64,000 bases of DNA from Anthoceros angustus. Taxonomy: Eukaryota; Streptophyta; Anthocerotopsida; Anthocerotales; Anthocerotaceae. Below are positions 25,500 to 36,033 of this stretch, piece by piece; the stretch's first letter is position 1, and every line of letters begins with the position of its first letter. The position numbers and the translations under genes are program-made. Under the pieces are notes generated by a model that was not told the origin of the DNA, did no database searches, and saw only the letters and a list, made by a program, of their open reading frames with translations. The stretch lies in NCBI GenBank assembly GCA_010909165.1, contig MU008199.1, forward strand, positions 204,248-268,247, in the 5' to 3' direction.

Positions 25500-26060
25500 T
25501 AATTGAGATCGTAAACTAGCCAACTCGATGAACTTCGACATACAAATTGTACATCAGGTAACCCCGCCATAGGACCTTACAAAAGCCATCCTATTTTAAC
25601 GGGCTACATAATAGAGATTGTAAATCAAGTTGACATCAAAGATCACCTAATTGACAACTCAGATTATCAACTAGGCGACTTGAAGGGCTTCGAACACAAA
25701 GATTGTAAACTAGGCGATCCTAAAAGACTTTGATAAATTAGACTGTAAAGCAAGCAACCCCAAGGGTTTTCGTAAATCAAGCGACCCCTTAGGACTTCAA
25801 CAACATTGATCGTAAATGAGGCAATTCCGAAAAGCCGACGAAGAAGCACCCCTTTTTTGCACATCATATTGTAGATATCGTAAATCAAGCGACCCCTTAG
25901 GACTTCAACAACATTGATCGTAAATGAGGCAATTCCGAAAAGCCGACGAAGAAGCACCCCTTTTTTGCACATCATATTGTAGATATCGTAAATCAAGCGA
26001 CCTCGAAGAGCTTTGTCAACACAAATTGTAAATCAGGCAACCCCGAAAAGCTTGACCATA
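25500..26060. repeat. degenerate minisatellite (CGTAAATCAAGCGACCCC family)
   Basis: Repeated modules of about 30-45 bp share a core like TTGTAAATCAGGCAACCCC followed by GAAAAGCTTTG or AGGACTTCAACA. A homogeneous 108-bp higher-order unit lies inside it (25,771-25,878 and 25,879-25,986), with a partial third copy at 25,987. Flanking modules are diverged. The 108-bp unit is divisible by three, so a minus-strand frame stays open through both copies. That looks incidental. Confidence 0.8.
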
Positions 26061-27084
26061 TAAGTTACATATAATAAGTGCACTCATGTTTGTTCCTCTT
26101 GTGTTCCACTGTCACCTTTTTTAGAATGGATCTTCTTTAATCGAATAAACTTCCGTGACAGTTTAAGTGCAAGGCTCATAATCTGATTTCGAGGTTTCTT
26201 ATTCTTCCTAACAACTGCGAGCTTAAATTGGGTCTAGCAGCTTAAATTACCTTGAAAACAGCTTTCCCGCTCTAAAAGGGGTTATCCCTACTTGTTGCAG
26301 CGAAGGCACTAAAAAGGGTTGTATGTACGCCCGGACATGTACGTATGGCCGATCTCGGGGACAGGGCTGCAGGTCGTCATCATGAGTGTTCACAAACACA
26401 AATTTATTTGATTCGTTAAGCATGGTGAGACTTCTTGTGTATTTATCACTTCAGAAACATGTTGAAGAAAAAAATGCCCTAGAAAAAAAAAATCTTTATG
26501 TACATCCCCGAGTTGCTCTGCAGGATACACACAAAGATGAGCAAACTTCCAATTCCATTTGCTTCAATTTACTGTCCAAAGGCTCATGGACAGAGGGAGA
26601 GAGAAGGAGGGCACAAAGCGCGGGTTCTGAACAGCAAAATTGATTAAGTAAAGTAATGTTTCTCAAAAGGTGTCTTTAAGTATGTCTAAACCTAATAATG
26701 AATAGTCACATAAACAATCATTAACCCTGCATTCTTAACAACATGAATCATAGACGAAGTGCACGGTTGTAATCCCCAACACTTCCTCTTAAGGTGCATC
26801 AGCTTGACGAAAAAGGATTGTCACATGCTTCAAACATTATGCCCCACCCATTAAACTCTATTGCCGCCGGCCATAGTTGATTATTGAGAAGCACCCTACA
26901 AGAAAAGGCAGCCTAAGTTAGAGTCATTATTGCAATTTTATGTTACACTTTCAAATTGCAACATGCTTTGGAGACTTGGTATTAAGTTTGTCACTTATTT
27001 CCCCTTCTTTCCCCATGATTTTCCACATGCAATTGCAACATGACCATAACATGGAGCCCCCACTCTCTCCCCTATCATCTTCCC
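26061..27084. other. AT-rich intergenic DNA
   Basis: No recognisable gene. An open frame at 26,386-26,643 (+) has no domain features and is low in information. There are A-runs and T-runs only. Confidence 0.5.
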
Positions 27085-27235
27085 CTATTTATTACACCCA
27101 CTCTTTGGAACACTACTTGTTTATGTTTCGCTTTGCACCCTCCCTCTTTATTACACCCCCTTTAGAAAACTATTTGTTTATGTTTCACCTTGCCCTCTTC
27201 ATTGCACCCCCTCTTGACAACTATTTGCTTATGTT
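27085..27235. repeat. three tandem 50-60-bp units
   Basis: Each unit reads roughly TTTATTACACCCC, then a short spacer, then ACTATTTGTTTATGTT. Units begin near 27,088, 27,147 and 27,198. They end exactly where the LTR-like sequence begins. Confidence 0.7.
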
Positions 27236-28487
27236 GCTGTAAACGATCTGGTATTGGAAACTCCCTGTTGGATTGTGTCTTTGAGTGAATTTTTGTTTTT
27301 TTTGTTAAGTTTGGTGTCGAGAAAGGGTTATGTTTGGTGTTTGGTTATGGGGAGGAAGGAATATTTATAGTAGAAAGTGTCCTTGGCCTATGAGTTTTGG
27401 GGTTGTTTTCTAGGTTAAATAATAATCGGTCCTTGGACTACGAACTCGATACTCCTTGGCCTTTGGTCTTGGAATATTTGATAAAAAGGCCTATATATGG
27501 GGAGGGTCCCCATATTTGGCGGTCCGTAGGCTAGAGGTCGAACCAAGGCGGTAGTTGAGCGGTATGTGGTGGCCCAGGGGTGTCGGGGGCTATGTTGAAG
27601 GCAGTGGGCGGGCAGGCGGTCGTGGAAGAAGGAGGCGGTCGCGGAAGGAGAAGTGGTGCAGCCGGCCGTGATGAGGGAGGATATAACCCTAAGAAAACTC
27701 GGAAGGCACAGTAGCGTGGTAGCTCAGACAATCCTGACGACGAGCTCTAGCAGTGTAAAGGCGAGCCACAGTGGCGGAAGCTATGATTCTGGAAGGAAGA
27801 AACCAGGGGTGACCAAGTTGGAGATTCGAGGCGAGCTTTCAGCAATTCGTAAGTGGGCGGTGAGGTTTTTAGAGCATGGCGCCCAAGGCTGAAATTTGAC
27901 CAATGGCCAAATATGGACCATTGGAGGTCCGAGGAGGATTGGTGAGGAGGCTGGGACTTGGGATCATGGAAAAGCAGTGGAGAGTTTATGGGTGGATTTA
28001 CGGACCGACAACGAGGAAGGAGGGCCCATGAATTCAATGAGGACAAAGGCGAGCCACCAAATCGGAGGAGGCGGAGATAACATGGGCGGGGAGTAGTGGC
28101 ATCCTAGGAATAGAACTTTGGATAGGATGCCATCCGGACCTAAGGCCGTCCAAAGTGTAGCCTCTTGGCGTTCGTTTTAGGACACAGAAAGTCGGTGGCT
28201 ATGGCGCCCGACAATTGTATAAAGGGGCTTGGTTGTGCCTCACATCGAGATAACTCTGGTTGAGATCCCCACTGTGGCTGGTTGGAGCGTCAGATTTGGA
28301 GGTGGCGTCGGAGGCGCTCCTAGGGGTGGTCGAGCTTGCTCACGCAGTGGGGGAGGGAGGGTGATGGGCGTTCCTCGACAGGAGGAGGAAATCGAGGATT
28401 GGCGGCGGGTCTGGAGCTTGCTAAATGCTTCTTGTGGCCTTGAGGTTCTTCTTTCCTTACCCTTTTTCACATTGGTTGTGTTAAAAT

Positions 28488-28546
28488 TGAGAGAGTGTGT
28501 GTGTGTATGTGGGTGGGCTTGAGGGGCAAATCGAGAGAGAGAGAGA
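28488..28546. repeat. GAGA/TG microsatellite inside the LTR-like copy
   Basis: A (GA)n...(GT)n tract and a second (GA)n tract flank a conserved spacer. The same arrangement recurs at 63,510-63,575. Confidence 0.8.
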
Positions 28547-28869
28547 GAAGATTGGGTGAAGGGTGGTGAACCTTTGTCTGCGATCACAGTGTAAGAGGAG
28601 TTGAGAAGGAGAACTAATTGAGAAACTACGGTGGAGATTTGTGTGGATCCAAGAAAATCCAAACCGGTCTTTGTTGGTGGAAGTGTACACAAGAGGAAGC
28701 GACATTCCTTGGAATTGTGTGAGGTGGCGCCTTTGTGTGTGTGTGAGGCGGTTGTGAGGGATCCGAGCTTTGATCCTAGGAATTGTGTGTGTGCATGAAG
28801 TGTGGAGTGCAAAATAAAGTCGATCGTGAGCGTTAGGCCTTGGTGGCGAGATCCCAGCCGTCGCCGAAA

Positions 28870-29270
28870 TAAGTTGTTAGGGTTTGGTGTGGACCCACCG
28901 GTTGCCATAACCGTGGTGATTCGGTCCCACCCTAGGTTGTTAGGGTTTGGTGTGGAACCCATAGCAACTACGGTGGTGGTGATTCTTGTGGAATAAGATT
29001 TGTCGTGGAATAAGATTTGTGGTGTGGAATAAGATCATGGTAGTTAGACAAGTCGGGAGGTAGTAGTAGTTGAATAGATGGGTAAGAGGGTGATGGCGGT
29101 GGTAGTGGCAGTGGCGTGAATCCCCAGACGTCGCGAAAAAGTTGTTAGGGTTTGGTGTGGAACCCACCCCGGTTGCCATAGCAAACCCGGTAGTGGTGAT
29201 TGCGGTCCCACACCCTAGGTTGTTAGGGTTTGGTGTGGAACCCATAGCAACTACCCGGTAGTGGTGATTG
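28870..29270 (+). repeat. tandem telobox-containing modules
   Basis: A module with GTTGTTAGGGTTTGGTGTGG followed by ACCCA and a GGTTGCCAT or CATAGCAAC phrase occurs four times. The TTAGGGTTT core is at 28,877, 28,940, 29,145 and 29,223. A related module (TTGCTAGGGTTT) lies at 63,921 in the second copy. Each carries a telobox on the minus strand. Confidence 0.75.
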
Positions 29271-29274
29271 CGGT

Positions 29275-30000
29275 CGTGGAATAAGATTTGCGGTCGTGGA
29301 ATAAGATTTGTGGTCGTGGAATAAGATCTGTGGTAGTTAGACAAGTCGGGAGGTAGTAGTAGTTGAATAGATAGGTAAGAGGAGTGATAGCAGGTAAGTC
29401 TTGACTTAGGCGAAGGTCAGTAGCGATAGAAGTTAGCGTTCCTTGGCACAAACCATTCCCTTGGGAGCGAATCCTAGGCCTACAACGACATGGAGGGTGA
29501 ATGTGCACCTCATGGTGTCTTTAGATATAAATTCACACTCCACAGTTGCCCCACTAGACATGGACCAACAACTCTCACCGTTCCCTCCTACCTCACAACT
29601 TCACCATCTCTTTATCACCTTTCCCTCCTACCTCATGACTTCACCATTTCTTTATCAATATTTTTGCTTGACCATACCTATTCATAGGTTGAAGCCTAAT
29701 TTTTTTTTGCCTTATGCCATATATACTCTAGAAGATAATTACATGTTATATGTGTACGTATATATATATATATATAGATACGTATGTGTAGATTGCAATC
29801 ACTACATTTTATTTAGTTCCATTCCACATAGACGAACATACGGCATATATACTATGTACCTGTACATGGCGAAGACAGCCCTATATGCCCACGATTTACA
29901 GGGCATGACGCATACATATTTTCTATGTATACGCACGGAGCATACATGAATACATCCCGTCCATTTGCCTCCCCGATCATGTCCAATTGCAAAATTGTGC
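29275..30000. other. decayed repeat tail with inverted gag fragment
   Basis: Begins with repeats of CGTGGAATAAGATTTG. At about 29,425-29,515 (minus sense) there is a fragment homologous to the zinc-knuckle region at 48,733-48,815 (plus sense). A TA microsatellite lies at 29,757-29,777. No intact gene is present. Confidence 0.5.
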
Positions 30001-30003
30001 ACC

Positions 30004-30058
30004 GACGAGCGAATTCGAACGTGCGACCTTCTGATCAAGATCAACGCATCTTACATGT
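30004..30058 (-). other. tRNA-like 3' half (B box)
   Basis: On the minus strand AAGGTCGCACGTTCGAATTC resembles the variable-loop to T-arm part of a tRNA, with B box GTTCGAATTC. I see no good A box or acceptor stem. It is probably a decayed tRNA or SINE fragment. Confidence 0.35.
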
Positions 30059-30094
30059 TATCATTGGGTATTTTGGGAAATTAACACTACATAC

Positions 30095-30925
30095 TAGAGG
30101 GATTGGGCAATGTAACACCATATTCCTTAAAGGGGGTTAATATGCACCATGGGGGTTTTGGGCCTATGTGAAAGATGACATATTTTTGCTCATTCAGTTT
30201 GATACATTCAAACGGTTGAGATAATGGGTTACTTGATTGATAAAAGCAATTATTCAAACCCATGAAAGCCAAACAGGTAGGCATGAACGTCCTCCTAAAC
30301 CAAAACGGTAAAGAAATGATGCATAGGCTACGAGCACAGCTGGGGTGCTTACGCAAGGGCTTAATGAGGTTGGAGTTGGGGAGAACAAAGATGCCAAGTC
30401 CATGGGCAAGAACGACGGTTTTAATGACCTGGAAGTGAAGCGCATGTGGAACTTAGAAGTGGTTATACATTCAGCATTGGATTAAGGCCCGGATGAGTTC
30501 CAGATTGGACCCCATGAGGGACCATTCGCGGCGTAGCCGTTTACATGTGCTCGTTTTAAAGTTTACCGTTTTTGTCCCAGTCGATGTGGACGCCAGCATG
30601 TCGGCGTTCACACACAACCTTCTGTTTCGTTTCTTTCCAAAGTAGAACCATGTTTAGTTTTGATCTGAATTTATTGAATGGTGTCCATGAACATATCACG
30701 GAGGACGCTGGCTGGCCGGCGCCCTAGACAAGCTCTCTATCATGTCAATGAAAAAAATGCAGACTTCTGGTTTGTGGACGGAATAACAAGGGCAATGACG
30801 TTTTGATGAATGGGCTAAAACCCTTTTTAAAGGACTGTGTCAATTTTGTGAAGGGGGTCCAAAACCAAAAGAATAGGGTTTGGATATTCACCCCCTTCAA
30901 GAAATATGGTGTTGCATGACAAGCG
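30095..30925. mobile_element. non-autonomous element with long inverted ends
   Basis: The left end (about 30,100-30,215) is an imperfect inverted copy of the right end (about 30,800-30,920). The left reads CAATGTAACACCATATTCCTT and then AAGGGGGTTAATAT, and the right reads ATATTCACCCCCTTCAAG and then AAATATGGTGTTGCATG. The inverted similarity continues inward about 100 bp. The interior has no coding capacity. It looks like a MITE or foldback element. Target duplications could not be fixed. Confidence 0.55.
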
Positions 30926-33090
30926 AAGCCTTCCATTCCCGCTTCTCCTTAAGTCAAGTCTTCATAGTACCCAGTTTGTCGGACATGATCCCGTTTATGG
31001 CATTTCTAGGAGGAGTATAAGCCTGTATTGTTGGAGGTTTGTTGATATGAGTATCAGCCAAGTGGAACCAGACCATCATTGCGGAGGTCGTACATGGGAT
31101 TCGACCTTGTGAATACGAAGAGGCATCGATGGCCTATTTGTGTGGCCATCGCGGGTAACCCAATGCTTGCAACATCCGGAGACGATGGAGGATAACATAG
31201 GTTGGGCAGTCGCCGCTCGGGGATGGAGGAAGTAGGAACCCATGGACGTTGGCACATAGTAGTGGTCGTAGTTGGGGTAGTGACGCGTGTGGAATAGTGA
31301 CCTATTTGGAGAACTACGGAGTAGGGCGGGCTTATATAATTATGGGCCATTGTCCTGTTTGCACATTATTTTTAACGATATTCAGTCACTAAATAGTATA
31401 ATGTACCTTAAATGCAGGCAATGCAGGTTGTAACCAATGTCACACGGATCTAAGGTGAAGAAAAGGCAGTGATTAGGGGTGGGGGGCAACCAACAATGAT
31501 TGCAGGAATCGCCTCAATGAATCCTGCCATCATTCACACTTACATGCATGCAGGCTATGGATGGCTGCTGAATTTCAAATTTCTGAAATTCAGCAGCCAT
31601 CAATGTCTGAGGACAAGTTCGAATGGTGACTCCATGAGGGAGGAAGGCAGCTGGTTGCCACACAAGGGAGGCAAAAAAATGAGGAAAAGCATGGCACAAC
31701 CAGAACAAGGAAATGGCATGAGACAGAGGTGGGCAAGGACCATATGTCAGGAGGTTGCCAAGACCGTCCCAGACATGGGACATGGCGGCCCCACCAGGAT
31801 CGCCGAGATGCCGGACCACTCAACAAGACACAAGAACTAAGGTACGCATGCAAAGAATGTGAACTTGATGTATGCTTTCTTTTATAAATTGCGTTTGGTT
31901 AGGCATTTTCATTAACCAATGACATGAAAACATATCCTTTATTTCGATTGGCCCATAGTCCAAGGATTCATTTCCTTTAAATACTAGTTATAGGAAATAG
32001 ATCCGTTATGAACGGATAACTAGGTAGGCTAGAAAAAGCCACTTAGTTTAGATGTGAAACCAAACTAGACCCAAACCCAAACAAGGCACCTGATCAACGT
32101 GGGAGGAGCAGCACCAAGCGTGAGGGTTGCTTTCGCATCATGGCGCAAACATCACCGGGAATCGAGCTGGAGCGTGGAGATGATGGCGGGAATGAGGACC
32201 GTGGGGCAAGGAATAGAGGGTAGTCTTCAAATCGTGCTTGGGCGCGCGGTTAGGGAGGAAAAGCACTTTGTGAACCCTTGCAACTGGAAATCCAAGATCG
32301 ATTAGATCTGTGTTTTGCTCAGTGCTTCCTACAAGGCGCCAAGGCTCGATTTACAGGCTCCCAGCCAGCGCAAAACTCTGGCTAAGAAATCTTCAAGAAA
32401 TCTCGTGATTCCGCCATTGCGCAATGGATCCCTTTATTTCAAGACTCAATCTTCAAGGGCGACACTCCAAGGCGGAGTGGCGACATTTGAGGCGCCTCCT
32501 CTAGCTGGGCGACGCCATTTTGGAGCCTGGAGCACAGCAAGGATTACACCGGTGTGGCCCAATCCAGCTCGCCTGTATGCTCCCAGACCAGGGATTTTGA
32601 GGTCTTCAGCATTTCTTCACCTTTTACGCTCCTTACAGTGATGGCGTGCTAGAGGAGGCCAGATCCAGGCCTGATCCATGGGCTTTCCCAAATACAGCTG
32701 GGAATTCAAGATCTAGCGCTTTTCTCATCCCTTTTCGATCTTTGCAGCAGCAGAGCTTGTGGGAGAGGAGGACAGACCTTGCCATTCAAGATCTCCATTT
32801 CAGGCGGGCTACAGCATGGTTTGATACTTTGGTTTGATTCCAAGATCGAGGAGCGGATTGCGACTTGCCAACATTTCGATTTTGGGATTTTGGGATTTCT
32901 GAGCGCCCTTTCACTTTTGCTGGTTTCAGTAACAGCGTGCTGGAGAGGAGAATAGATCTCACCATCGAGGTGTCCGGCGCTTGGTCAGAAAGTGGGAGGA
33001 GGATCACGTTTATTTGACACTCACGCTTCAATTTCGGATGTGTGAGTGCTTGTCGTTGCTGACCTTTCTCAGAGGCTGAGGCGTGGGTGC
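30926..33090. other. repeat-derived spacer without a gene
   Basis: Several open frames on both strands show no family features. It contains the hairpin at 31,561-31,600 and GC-mixed DNA. Around 32.3-33.0 kb the text repeats phrases such as TTCAAGATCTAGC and GGAGAGGA, suggesting an old untranslated leader of a retroelement. Confidence 0.4.
31561..31600. repeat. perfect 16-bp hairpin with 8-nt loop
   Basis: ATGGCTGCTGAATTTC (31,561-31,576) is followed after AAATTTCT by its exact reverse complement (31,585-31,600). Confidence 0.9.
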
Positions 33091-33096
33091 TAACCC

Positions 33097-33400
33097 CTAG
33101 ATAGTCCCATTTTAGGGACTGTACATTCCTAATTCCAAGGGCTGTGGGAACAGTCCCATTTCAAGGATTGTTGGGAGGAGAGCTGGGACTGTTGGGACAA
33201 TCCCACTTTCTAGGCTGTCCAGCCCCATTGCTGGGACTGAAGGGACAGTCCCACCTCGTGGGCTGTCCAGCCCATTGCTGGGGATCAGAGGGCACCCCGA
33301 CCCAGCCGGATCACTGGGACAGTCCCACCTCGTGGGCTGTCCAGCCCATTGCTGGGACTGTTAGGACAATCCCTACCCTACACCAGGCTGCTGGAGTGAT
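33097..33400. repeat. minisatellite, ~45-60 bp units
   Basis: Units contain GGGACAGTCCCA, then CTCGTGGGCTGTCCAGCCC, then ATTGCTGGGACTG. About five copies of varying length run in direct order. The GGGAC...GTCCC words make each unit partly palindromic. Confidence 0.85.
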
Positions 33401-33586
33401 CCAAGCGTAGGGGTAATCCATTTTGCTGCTGCACTGCTAGGGAGGCGCGCTCACCGGGCTTGGCGGCAGGAGTGGAGTGAGTGGAGGATTTCGTTGTTCT
33501 TTTCACATTTAAGGGAGTGTTGCTGATCTTGTCGTTAGTCACATGGGTGATGCACCCGAGGACATGAGATCAGTCCCCGTTACCGC

Positions 33587-34428
33587 TTGAGGACACGGGA
33601 CATCCAGCAGCGGACCACTCCCGAGCGGGTACAGGCCAGAAGGAGGCATTCTTTTCAGCATCAGCAGCAAGCACAGGAGGAATTGGCGAGCAAGTTGCAG
33701 GGGCCAGGCACGCCACCTGCCCCCTTGGGAACAGCCACCAGTTGGTCTCCATTTTCAGACCTCAGCGCCGGCAAAGATTCACAAGACTCCTTGCCGGGAG
33801 ATCAATTGGGACAAACTTGTCCCAATTCCAGCCCTACAGGGCCAAGATCAGAATCAGCTGATCTTTCGGAGGATTCGGACACCATGGAAGGTGGAGGACC
33901 CTCGTACAGGCAGGACAGATTTTCCGGGAGGCCTGGCACTCAGTCGCTGCGAGATTTTCGGCTGTCCCTCAACGCTATCATCAGCCGGGTCAGGTTCAAG
34001 CATGGCGGCGCTTACAATCACCAGTACATGTTTGAACAACTTTCAAGCTACTTGGCTGGACGACTGGATCCGTATGAGGCACATCAAGCGGATTTGTCTT
34101 CTACCATCTCCACGGTGAATCCCCGCTCAAGGAGCGCAGCCTTGCCTAATGGCAAGTTGGCCACGGTCGTGAGTGCCCACCGTGCTAAGATTGCTGGGGA
34201 TCATGACCGCTCACCCACCATCCATGGTGAGTCCGGGCTGCCGAGAGGGTGGCGACGATTGGGGTCCCGAGTTCATCCAAACTCCCAAGTACCTCAATCC
34301 GGAGGAGTTCATGGCCATGCTCGAGAAGGCCTGGCCAAGACTCGAGAAATAGCCGAGCTGGCGCCGCAAGAAGGGTGAGATCATTCAGGATGACCTTTGG
34401 CGAGCTCGAGCTGAGAAGCACCGGGATG
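33587..34428 (+). pseudogene. gag-like ORF, 5' part, split by the Copia insertion
   Basis: An open frame of 263 codons has a Gln/Pro-rich N-terminal part and a helical middle (about residues 120-165, FRLSLNAIISRVRFKHGG). Overlapping frames near 34,249-34,420 continue it after an apparent one-base slip. The frame runs into the left LTR of the Copia element at 34,429. The sequence right of the Copia (from 48,456) continues as a helical segment and a degenerate CCHC knuckle, so the two parts look like one old gag gene. I cannot place it in a named clade. Confidence 0.45.
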
Positions 34429-34669
34429 TATTAGAATATGTTTAAGTTAGTAAGCTGGGCGCTTATCTACCTAGCTAATGGTAGTTTTATATTTTCGGTT
34501 TGATCGGTTTAATAACCGAATGAGCCTTAGGCTATATAACACTCTTTCTTTTCAATACACATGAACACATCTTTCGCTTATTTAGATGTACACGTGCACT
34601 TGCCCACTATCTGGTGTTTGATCACCGCCTAGTGAAGATCCTCACATGGCGTTCACCTCCATGCTTTTA
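34429..34669 (+). repeat. Copia 5' LTR
   Basis: Runs from TATTAGAATATG to CATGCTTTTA, so the ends are TA...TA rather than TG...CA. It contains a promoter-like GGCTATATAACAC (34,531-34,543) and closely matches the 3' LTR apart from a few substitutions and short indels. Confidence 0.92.
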
Positions 34670-34682
34670 TGGTATCAGAGCA
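34670..34682 (+). promoter_or_regulatory. primer-binding site (initiator Met tRNA)
   Basis: TGGTATCAGAGCA directly follows the 5' LTR and matches the standard plant Copia primer site complementary to the 3' end of initiator tRNA-Met. Confidence 0.93.
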
Positions 34683-34750
34683 GACTCTAGGCAATCGTAT
34701 AGGGCGCTCGTGCACTGAAGTTCCCATGATCCGACTAGTCCGTTTCCACA

Positions 34751-35830
34751 ATGCCGAGGCGTAGATTTCAGCTCTCTCCAGTCAGATCATCTCGCAGCAA
34801 CCTGCATCCTAGGCAGCCAGAGCTCTTGCTCATCTGCGACTATTGTAGATCCGTGGAAGAGCGTGAAATCACCCCGGCAATCAGGAGTCGCTTTGTGCGC
34901 GCATCTCACACTTCGCAAGAGCGACCCCGTCGGCAGGTTGTTTCCCCACGACGTTCGGCCTATCTCGTGAGGAGCACCAACCCCCACAGTGCAGCCGCGA
35001 ATCAAAAGCTGCCTGCAAGAAAAGATGGCGTCGTTTTGAGACAAATCGTGGAGCTACAAGCGCGCGCCAGGAAACAGGACGACTTAATCAACCGACTCGC
35101 CGACAGCATCAAGGAACTTCATCTGTTGTGCGAAGGACACTCTGAATTGAATACAATGTTCAACAGAGTTGGTCGTGTTCGTCCCATGGTGCCCCGCACC
35201 CTTCTGTAATTTCTTCCCTTGTTTATGTCTGATAGATCAGCGTGGTATGATGAGATTGTGGATGACATCGCCTTCCTTTTCGCTGATGCTTCTACTTATT
35301 CCTACTTGGATTTCTCACCACGCAATTTGTTAGAGCTTGAAAGGCAGAAACGGTTGCAGTCCGTTCTCAACAGCCTTCTCCCACCTGCATCAATGGCAGG
35401 AGCTAATCAATCTCTTACTTCTGTCATCCCTGCTCCCTTGAAGATAGAGTTTAGGACGGAGTTTAATGCCGATTCAAGATCGGGTTATGAGACTAACACA
35501 AATATTTGAGGAGCATGAACTGCTTTTCCATCGTGGATGGAGCGGATCTCAAGGTCAGTCACCCAAATTAAAGCGAAATCTAGCTTGGGAGCGGAAGGAT
35601 AGGCGTGCTAGATCTATTCTCATTGCTGCCTTGGATAGGAATATGATGCCCCACACCATAAACGCTAAGACAGCGCATGATGTGTGGAAAGTGTTTGAGT
35701 CCATATACCATGACAAGAGTTCAGCTTCTCTTGTGCATGCTCACAGAGACTTTTACAATCTAAGGATGCGGGAGAATGAGCCCCTGAGGCATCAACAAAT
35801 TTAGAGCGCTCTGGCCTAACCTTGCTTTCG
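34751..35830 (+). pseudogene. Copia gag region in broken frames
   Basis: A first frame (34,751-35,209) encodes a basic, Arg-rich protein with a helical end and no clear family. Two further frames (35,219-35,509 and 35,466-35,804) carry the typical Copia gag (UBN2-type) text: RNLAWERKDRRARSILIAAL, then HDVWKVFESIYHDKS. Frameshifts separate the parts. The zinc knuckle lies in the next frame downstream. Confidence 0.75.
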
Positions 35831-36033
35831 TGGCACCGCTGTAAGTCCAGTGCCACTTGCCTTTTGGCATCCCTGCTAGAATCCTATCAAGACTTCGGGC
35901 GCCGAATGCCACGATTCATCTGCGATTTAGGAGCCATCACTGGACAACAACCTAAGGTCACCCTCGAGGATGCTAATCGGAGCGACAAGGAGCAATTCAC
36001 AAAACGAAGGGCTCTACTTCATCAAACACACGA

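Larger units (their letters stand above)
27232..29300 (+). mobile_element. long LTR-like sequence, copy 1
   Basis: Homologous by eye over at least 1.75 kb to 62,091-64,000 in the same orientation. Both copies start with TGTYG(C/T)YGTAAACGATC. Shared landmarks include a TATA-like CCTATATATGGGG (27,488), a second downstream promoter-like region, a GAGAGA microsatellite and a possible polyadenylation word AATAAA (28,812). Several telobox words (TTAGGGTTT) then lie in tandem modules. The TG start, promoter-then-poly(A) order and presence of a distant direct copy suggest an LTR or an LTR plus adjacent untranslated leader. The 3' end and any CA terminus are not resolved. No coding function was seen. 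Confidence 0.6.

Noticed and set aside
25667-25996. A repetitive 109-residue protein (IYDIYNMMCKK repeats)
   Set aside because: It only reflects the 108-bp tandem unit, a multiple of three. Flanking modules do not keep the frame.
25500-26060. A CRISPR-like array
   Set aside because: Nuclear plant context, no uniform spacers, repeats diverge and vary in length. It is a minisatellite.
28240-28962. A 240-residue Pro/Ser/Thr-rich protein on the minus strand of the LTR-like copy
   Set aside because: It reads through microsatellites and telobox modules, and the second copy breaks the frame repeatedly.
33144-33410. A Gly/Pro/Leu-rich ORF
   Set aside because: Its text repeats with the minisatellite unit and has no other support.
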